NCBI GenBank assembly: GCA_902795745.1
Contig: CADBMG010000043.1
Coordinates: forward strand, 1-12,343
Source of the DNA: an uncultured Pseudomonadota bacterium
GTDB taxonomy: Bacteria; Pseudomonadota; Alphaproteobacteria; RF32; CAG-239
Direction: 5' to 3'
Length of the DNA: 12,343 bases
A program made the translations under genes and the position numbers. Positions 8,287 to 12,343 of the stretch are shown here, piece after piece. Within the stretch, counting starts at the first letter, position 1; each line of letters opens with the position of its first letter. The notes under the pieces were generated by a model, which made no database searches, was not told the DNA's origin, and saw only the letters and a program-made list of their open reading frames with translations.

Positions 8287-9015
8287 TTAATTCTCCTTAT
8301 GCGTTAATTTTCTGAATGCTTGCGCTAAATCGGCAGTTTTTGTTTTTTGTAAAATCTGCTTTAATGTTCCGTCCGCTCTAATTGTTCCTTTGTCTAGCAG
8401 GATAATATGATTACATATTGTTTCAGCCTCTTCCAACAGGTGAGTGGAAATAATAATTGTCTTATCTTTTGCCATTTGAGCAATCAAATTGCGCATATGT
8501 TCTTTTTGATTGGGATCCAAGCCGTCAGTCGGCTCATCTAAAAGTAATATCGGTGGATTTGAAAGTATGCTTTGCGCAAAGCCTACGCGGCGTAAATAGC
8601 CCTTTGATAATGTTTCGATTTTTTGTTCCATCACCTCATTTATATTTGCAATTTGGGCAACCTCTTTTACACTTTTTTTCGGAGCATTTCGCAGTTGAGC
8701 CATATAGTTGAGAAACATTTTTACGCTCAAATCGGGATAAAGCGGGGCACCCTCCGGTAAAAAGCCGATATTTTGCTTGGCAAAAAGCGGAAATTGAGCA
8801 ATATTTTTGCCCAATACCTCAATAATTCCCGATGACGGGGATAAATATCCGGCTATCATGTTCATCAGAGTTGATTTTCCGGCACCATTTGGTCCGAGAA
8901 GAGCAATAATTTCGCCTTTATGTGCCGTCAAACAAATATTATCAGAAGCCTTTATTTCTCCGTAATTTTTGCATAAATTATTTATCAGTAATGTAACTTC
9001 GCTATTTTTTTTCAT
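8287..9015 (-). CDS. ABC transporter ATP-binding protein (GldA/NosF-like, ABC-2 class)
   Basis: This 242-residue nucleotide-binding subunit powers the permease encoded immediately downstream. All ATPase motifs are present: Walker A GPNGAGKST (41-49), a Q-loop region in the form GFLPEGAPLYPDL with Glu88 where Gln is common, signature LSKGYLRRVG (136-145), Walker B ILLLDEP (156-162), D-loop GLDP (165-168), and the switch His192 in ISTH. The LSKGY signature and LPE Q-loop are usual for this ABC-2 exporter group and not a defect. The start overlaps the anmK-like gene by 14 nt and has a strong SD, GGAGGAG (9022-9028). The stop is 1 nt from the fusion gene, so the two subunits are likely made in coupled amounts. 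Confidence 0.96.
   Translation of the reverse strand: MKKNSEVTLLINNLCKNYGEIKASDNICLTAHKGEIIALLGPNGAGKSTLMNMIAGYLSPSSGIIEVLGKNIAQFPLFAKQNIGFLPEGAPLYPDLSVKMFLNYMAQLRNAPKKSVKEVAQIANINEVMEQKIETLSKGYLRRVGFAQSILSNPPILLLDEPTDGLDPNQKEHMRNLIAQMAKDKTIIISTHLLEEAETICNHIILLDKGTIRADGTLKQILQKTKTADLAQAFRKLTHKEN
8293..8298 (-). promoter_or_regulatory. Ribosome binding site of the fusion gene, inside the ATPase gene
   Basis: The minus-strand AAGGAG is made of the Lys-Glu codons near the ATPase C-terminus (KEN, stop) and lies 7 nt before the fusion ATG. Ribosomes finishing the ATPase are placed to restart on the partner subunit. Confidence 0.7.
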
Positions 9016-10093
9016 ATATTTCTCCTCCGCTCATCGGCTCGTAAGCTCCTGTTGTTGTCGGAAACGTAATCGGCAGTGAATAAACCCTTCGTGCGGCATT
9101 GAAGGCAGTAGATATCGCACCATAGACTTCTCCATTTGGTAAGAATTTTAATTCACGGGGTGCAAAATTTTGTTTCAACATACGCATTAAAGTAGGGTTT
9201 CTCAATCCGGAGCCTATCACATAAATATCGTGAGGAATTTTCGGTAGAAAGTCTAATGCTGCCTGATAAACAGCCTCGGCAATAAATGCCGTAGCCGTTG
9301 CAGTTCCATCTTCCAGTGACAAGCCTTCCAAATGTTCTCGTTTTTCACTAAAAGTCATAATATCCAGAGATTTCGGTGGATTTTTACGCAAAAACTTGTG
9401 CTTTAAAAGTGCATCAACAATCTGCGTATGAACCTTTCCTAAAGCTGCGTACTTGCCGTTATAATCAGTTTGCATATTAGCACGTTTAAATGTCCAATCC
9501 TCAATCATGGCTCTTCCCGGAGCGCAATCAAAAGCCGTTATTTCGCCGGATTCGCCTAAATAAATCAAACTGCACACCGTTTCAATATCAATAAACAACA
9601 CCGGTTTATTAATTTTTTGTCCGATTGCATTTATCAGCGGCGGTGACAAAGGGGCAGCCTGTCCTCCGGAAAGCAAATCTGCTTTATGAAAGTGGGTAAC
9701 AATTTTATAACCGGAGATATCGCTTAATTTCTGCCCGTTTTCCAGTTGGTAAGAGCATTTGTTTTCAGCATCATAACCGATTGTTAAACCATCTATACCA
9801 ACTACATCAGCTGCCTCATTTCCCAAAAATTGTGACAGTGTTTCCGCATAAAAATCGCACATATTTTCTTTTAGTTGTTGTACATTTTCATCGGCTTCCA
9901 AGTCGGCATAATTCAATAGTCGCTTTCCGATGATGGCACGAATATCGCCAGCAAGCGATTCAGGATAGGGAACTGCGGTCGATTTACGTATCTCATGCAC
10001 GTCAATACCGTCGGTATTGATTAATGTTAACAGTACGAAATTAAGTGACGCACCGCCGAATAAACCTGCCGCATTTATATTTTTTATTATCAT
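9002..10093 (-). CDS. anmK: Divergent anhydro-N-acetylmuramic acid kinase (AnmK) family protein
   Basis: AnmK turns 1,6-anhydro-MurNAc, ATP and water into MurNAc-6-phosphate in peptidoglycan recycling. Homology rests on the full-length layout (363 residues, near the family norm), KADLLSGGQAAPLSPPL (137-153), FDCAPGRAMIEDW (188-200), GKYAALGKV (213-221), NPPKS (238-242), GSGLRNPTLM (294-303) and TTTGAYEPMSGGEIY (346-360). Several signature residues are altered. The N-terminal GTSLDG-type loop reads GGASLNF, the HGQT motif reads DGLT, NIGGIAN is unrecognisable (IDIETVC), and FDTGPGN reads FDCAPGR. The reading frame is intact, so this is divergence and not decay by frameshift. ATG 10093 is chosen over an in-frame TTG (10123); the TTG would put the -10 box TATAAT at the start of the gene. 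It is first in a four-gene unit and divergent from tyrS. It may be an altered or inactive enzyme. Confidence 0.82.
   Translation of the reverse strand: MIIKNINAAGLFGGASLNFVLLTLINTDGIDVHEIRKSTAVPYPESLAGDIRAIIGKRLLNYADLEADENVQQLKENMCDFYAETLSQFLGNEAADVVGIDGLTIGYDAENKCSYQLENGQKLSDISGYKIVTHFHKADLLSGGQAAPLSPPLINAIGQKINKPVLFIDIETVCSLIYLGESGEITAFDCAPGRAMIEDWTFKRANMQTDYNGKYAALGKVHTQIVDALLKHKFLRKNPPKSLDIMTFSEKREHLEGLSLEDGTATATAFIAEAVYQAALDFLPKIPHDIYVIGSGLRNPTLMRMLKQNFAPRELKFLPNGEVYGAISTAFNAARRVYSLPITFPTTTGAYEPMSGGEIYEKK
9022..9028 (-). promoter_or_regulatory. Strong ribosome binding site of the ABC ATPase, inside the anmK-like gene
   Basis: GGAGGAG on the minus strand, 6 nt before the ATG at 9015, is formed by the codons of the SGGEIY motif at the C-terminus of the AnmK-like protein. 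It fixes the ATPase start within the overlap. Confidence 0.7.
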
Positions 10094-10110
10094 AAACTCA
10101 CACAATCCTG

Positions 10111-10138
10111 TTGCAATGGGCAAATTATATGCTATGAT
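10111..10138 (+). promoter_or_regulatory. Predicted tyrS promoter
   Basis: The -35 is TTGCAA (10111-10116, 5/6 to consensus). After a 16-nt spacer comes the -10 TATGAT (10133-10138, 5/6). Transcription would begin near 10145, leaving a leader of about 38 nt before the ATG chosen at 10183. No T-box or leader hairpin was seen. Confidence 0.6.
10124..10129 (-). promoter_or_regulatory. Candidate -10 box for the anmK-like operon
   Basis: The minus-strand TATAAT is a perfect hexamer about 30 nt upstream of the ATG at 10093. No clear -35 was found near 10147-10152. It lies inside the spacer of the rightward tyrS promoter, so the two divergent promoters would physically overlap and could compete for polymerase. 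Confidence 0.45.
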
Positions 10139-10170
10139 ACGTTAAAAATTAGTATAAACAAATTATGAAT

Positions 10171-10176
10171 AAAAGG
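10171..10176 (+). promoter_or_regulatory. Ribosome binding site deciding the tyrS start
   Basis: AAAAGG stands 6 nt before the ATG at 10183. The earlier in-frame ATG at 10165 has no SD-like sequence in front of it, so the later start is preferred. Confidence 0.6.
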
Positions 10177-10182
10177 CAGAAA

Positions 10183-11436
10183 ATGACACAATATAAATCA
10201 GAATTTATCAATATCATGGTCGAACGCGGTTTTTACAATCAATGCACTAATATCGAGGGCTTTGATGATTATTTGTATGAGTGTGAAAAATCAGGCAAAC
10301 CGGCGGTTGGGTATTTGGGTTCTGATCCTACGGGTGACAGTTTGCACGTGGGGCATATTGTACCATTAATGATGTTACGTTGGTTTCAAAAATGCGGACA
10401 CAAGCCATTGGCACTGGTTGGAGGAGCCACTGCACGCATCGGTGATCCGTCGGGCAAAGATAAGTTGCGACCGTTTTTGGATGAAGCAACTTTGGCAAAA
10501 AATATCGTCGGTTTGAAAAAGTCATTTTCCAAGTTTTTGAGGTTCGGAGATGGTGCCAATGATGCCTTAATGGTTGATAATTGGGATTGGTTTAAGGATA
10601 TAAATTATTTAGCATTTTTGCGCGATATCGGAACTTGTTATTCGGTTAATCGGATGCTGACAATGGATAGTGTAAAAAGCCGCTTGGATCGCGAACAGCC
10701 GATGTCATTCTTAGAGTTTAACTATATGCTGCTCCAAGGTTACGATTTTTGCGTTTTGTTGCAAAAATATAATTGCCGTGCGCAAATTGCCGGTGCTGAT
10801 CAGTGGGGAAACATAACTTCGGGAACAGAGCTCGGACGTCGTCGTTATAATACCGAATTATTCGGTTTCACCAGTCCGATAATTACCGATTCTAACGGCA
10901 AAAAAATGGGTAAATCGGAAGGTAATGCAGTGTGGATTAACGACGAAAAATTACCAACCTACGACTATTATCAATATTTTCGTAATATAGGTGATGCCGA
11001 AGTAGGTAAATGTTTGCGTATATACACTGATTTGCCGATAGATGAAGTTCGGCGTTTGGAACAATTGCAAGATAAAGAAATTAATGAAGCTAAGAAGATT
11101 TTGGCATTTGAAGCTACAAAGATTTGTCGAGGCTTAGATGGGGCAACTGCCGCACAAGAAACGGCTATAAAAACTTTTGAGCAAGGAACATCCGGTGATG
11201 ATTTGCCGACATTGAATGCAGATTTGCAAAACGGAATTGGTGTTTTAGATGCCTTTTTGCAAATCGGGTTTGTGGCTAGCAAGGGTGAAGCGCGGCGTTT
11301 GATTAAGCAAGCCGGACTGAAAATTAACGGTAAGCCGGTAACAGATGAAGGCTATATTATTACAGCTGCAGATGTGATTGACGGTGCGGTTAAAATCGCC
11401 CAAGGTAAGAAAAAAATTGGACTAATTAAAAGTTAG
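10183..11436 (+). CDS. tyrS: Tyrosyl-tRNA synthetase
   Basis: This cytosolic class I synthetase attaches tyrosine to tRNA-Tyr. From the chosen start it is 417 residues, normal for bacterial TyrRS. The catalytic domain shows the HIGH-equivalent HVGH (55-58, within GSDPTGDSLHVGH), GGATARIGDPSGK (80-92), the tyrosine-site region FNYMLLQGYDF (179-189), AGADQWGNITSG (203-214), and the KMSKS loop in the form KMGKS (241-245), a common alphaproteobacterial variant. The C-terminal S4 tRNA-binding domain lies at about 355-410 (SKGEARRLIKQAGLKINGKPV). MTQYKSEF at the start aligns well with other TyrRS N-termini, supporting ATG 10183 over 10165. A glycosyltransferase follows after 17 nt and is probably co-transcribed. 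Confidence 0.97.
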   Translation: MTQYKSEFINIMVERGFYNQCTNIEGFDDYLYECEKSGKPAVGYLGSDPTGDSLHVGHIVPLMMLRWFQKCGHKPLALVGGATARIGDPSGKDKLRPFLDEATLAKNIVGLKKSFSKFLRFGDGANDALMVDNWDWFKDINYLAFLRDIGTCYSVNRMLTMDSVKSRLDREQPMSFLEFNYMLLQGYDFCVLLQKYNCRAQIAGADQWGNITSGTELGRRRYNTELFGFTSPIITDSNGKKMGKSEGNAVWINDEKLPTYDYYQYFRNIGDAEVGKCLRIYTDLPIDEVRRLEQLQDKEINEAKKILAFEATKICRGLDGATAAQETAIKTFEQGTSGDDLPTLNADLQNGIGVLDAFLQIGFVASKGEARRLIKQAGLKINGKPVTDEGYIITAADVIDGAVKIAQGKKKIGLIKS

Positions 11437-11453
11437 CATAGAAAGGACTTAAA

Positions 11454-12215
11454 ATGGTAAAAATATCGGCATATATAGTAACATTGAATGAAGAACAGCG
11501 TTTAGGGAAAACCTTAGCAGCGTTACAACAAGTGGCTGATGAAATTATTGTTGTTGACAGCGGTAGCACTGATAAAACCGAGGAAATTGCTAAGCAATAC
11601 GGAGCCAAGTTTGTTTTTCACGAGTGGAAAAATATTTCGTCGCAAAAGCACTACGGACAAGAGCTTTGTAAAAACGATTGGGTGTTGTCACTTGATGCCG
11701 ATGAGGTACTTTCTGATGAATTGATTATTGAGATAAATGCTGAAATGAATAATCCGCAGGCAGATGTATATAAAATCAAAATTTGTGATATGATGCCGGG
11801 GGATAAAAAACCGAGGGCTTTGGCAAAAAGTTATAATCTGGAGCGTTTATATGACAAACGCAAAAGTAATATGCCGGATGATTTAACCAATGACAGAGTT
11901 ATTGTTGGTAAAAATGCTAAAGTTGCGCAGCTTAAATATAAGATTTATCACTATTCATATATTTCTTTAACGCGTGTTTGGTACAAACTTAATATGTATA
12001 CCGATGAGCTGGTAAAAACCGCGGTAGAGCAGGGGAGATACTATACGCACCTGCGCTTATATACCGAATTTCCTCGTCAATTTTTAAGGTATTATTTTAT
12101 CAAACGCTACTTTTTATATGGTACCTGCGGATTTTGGATGGCAACGACTTACGCATATTTCCGCTTTTTGAAAATAGCAAAGTGGTTTGAGTGGCGCGCT
12201 CTGAATAAAAAGTAG
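11454..12215 (+). CDS. Family 2 glycosyltransferase, WaaE/KdtX-like
   Basis: This is a 253-residue GT-A fold transferase using a nucleotide-activated sugar, probably at the cytoplasmic face of the inner membrane on lipopolysaccharide core or a similar glycan. Visible features are the N-terminal SAYIVTLNEE strand (5-14), VADEIIVVDSGSTD (27-40) with nucleotide-binding Asp residues, the SQKHYGQE segment (63-70) where WaaE-like proteins have QKN, and the metal-binding DADE (81-84). The C-terminal half (about 165-250) is basic and aromatic with amphipathic helices, suggesting peripheral membrane attachment. The start has the SD AAAGGA (11442-11447) 6 nt before the ATG. WaaE-like is a family-level assignment; acceptor and sugar cannot be read from the sequence. 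A palindromic repeat starts 10 nt after the stop. Confidence 0.9.
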   Translation: MVKISAYIVTLNEEQRLGKTLAALQQVADEIIVVDSGSTDKTEEIAKQYGAKFVFHEWKNISSQKHYGQELCKNDWVLSLDADEVLSDELIIEINAEMNNPQADVYKIKICDMMPGDKKPRALAKSYNLERLYDKRKSNMPDDLTNDRVIVGKNAKVAQLKYKIYHYSYISLTRVWYKLNMYTDELVKTAVEQGRYYTHLRLYTEFPRQFLRYYFIKRYFLYGTCGFWMATTYAYFRFLKIAKWFEWRALNKK

Positions 12216-12225
12216 AAAAATGTGC

Positions 12226-12328
12226 GTCACTCTGAGGAGCGAAGTAAGTTAAGAATCTCCGCACGAAGTGCGGTTGTATCGGACTGGCGTCCGAAGATGC
12301 TCACGCGAACAAGTTCGCTCAGCATGAC
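12226..12328. repeat. Compound palindromic repeat (REP/MITE-like) with three perfect hairpins
   Basis: The outer arms GTCACTCTGAG (12226-12236) and CTCAGCATGAC (12318-12328) pair at 9 of 11 positions. Between them lie three perfect short palindromes: CCGCAC-GAA-GTGCGG (12259-12273), TCGGAC-TGGC-GTCCGA (12279-12294) and GCGAAC-AA-GTTCGC (12305-12318). The element is clearly more GC-rich than its surroundings. It resembles the dispersed intergenic repeats of the type GTCA-CTGAG-GCGAAG-AATCT known from many bacterial genomes. No poly-T tract follows, so a rho-independent terminator is not supported, although the RNA would fold strongly. Only one copy lies in the window, so dispersal is inferred. 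Confidence 0.75.
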
Positions 12329-12343
12329 AGAGGTTTATATTTA

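Noticed and set aside
8596..8610. LSKGY in the ABC ATPase as a broken LSGGQ signature
   Set aside because: LSKGY-type signatures are normal in this ABC-2 exporter group, and all other ATPase motifs are intact.
10094..10123. TTG start adding 10 residues to the AnmK-like protein
   Set aside because: The family N-terminus aligns from the ATG at 10093, and the perfect -10 box TATAAT (10124-10129) adjoins the TTG, leaving no leader.
10165..10182. Earlier ATG for tyrS adding MNKRQK
   Set aside because: No SD precedes it, whereas AAAAGG is well placed for the ATG at 10183, from which the TyrRS N-terminus aligns naturally.
10903..10917. KMGKS in TyrRS as a mutated KMSKS loop
   Set aside because: This variant is common in alphaproteobacterial TyrRS and the lysines needed for catalysis are kept.
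12259..12318. Three regularly spaced hairpins as a CRISPR-like array or rho-independent terminator
   Set aside because: The hairpin sequences differ from each other, so there are no direct repeats, and no poly-T tract follows.

Overview
The window looks like a chromosomal segment of an AT-rich alphaproteobacterium. The main marker is gcrA, a cell-cycle regulator gene typical of Alphaproteobacteria. Supporting signs are an alphaproteobacterial-looking TyrRS (KMGKS loop), a divergent anmK/tyrS pair, and a by-eye scarcity of GANTC sites (about 12 in 12.3 kb), as expected where CcrM-type methylation is used as a signal. The low GC and the divergent forms of common genes suggest an uncultured, possibly host-associated lineage. 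That placement is inference.

Layout. Positions 1-1985 (+) hold the C-terminal 393 residues of SecA, then a single-pass membrane protein with a pilin-like exported domain, only 2 nt downstream. Positions 2073-3317 (-) encode a predicted exported protein that I do not recognise. A 132-bp divergent promoter region follows, with a GANTC site on the -35 of gcrA (3450-3914, +). Positions 3911-10093 (-) form a tightly packed four-gene unit, in transcription order: a divergent AnmK-family protein, an ABC ATPase, a 1156-residue membrane protein fusing a GldF-like permease, a GldG-like domain and a DUF4340-like domain, and a FieF-like cation efflux protein. These genes overlap by 14 nt, are separated by 1 nt, and overlap by 17 nt. 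Positions 10183-12215 (+) carry tyrS and a WaaE-like family 2 glycosyltransferase. The window ends in a palindromic repeat (12226-12328) built of three perfect hairpins inside a larger imperfect inverted repeat.

How the genes may work together. SecA and the pilin-like protein share an export or envelope setting. The ATPase and the fusion protein can be read as one Gld-type ABC complex in which permease, auxiliary protein and DUF4340 partner are a single chain. Its co-transcription with an AnmK relative points to an envelope role, but the AnmK copy has lost several family motifs, so its activity is in doubt. gcrA is probably controlled by its own methylation-sensitive system. No tRNA, rRNA, CRISPR array, insertion sequence or convincing rho-independent terminator was seen, and there is no gene-free stretch over 300 nt.
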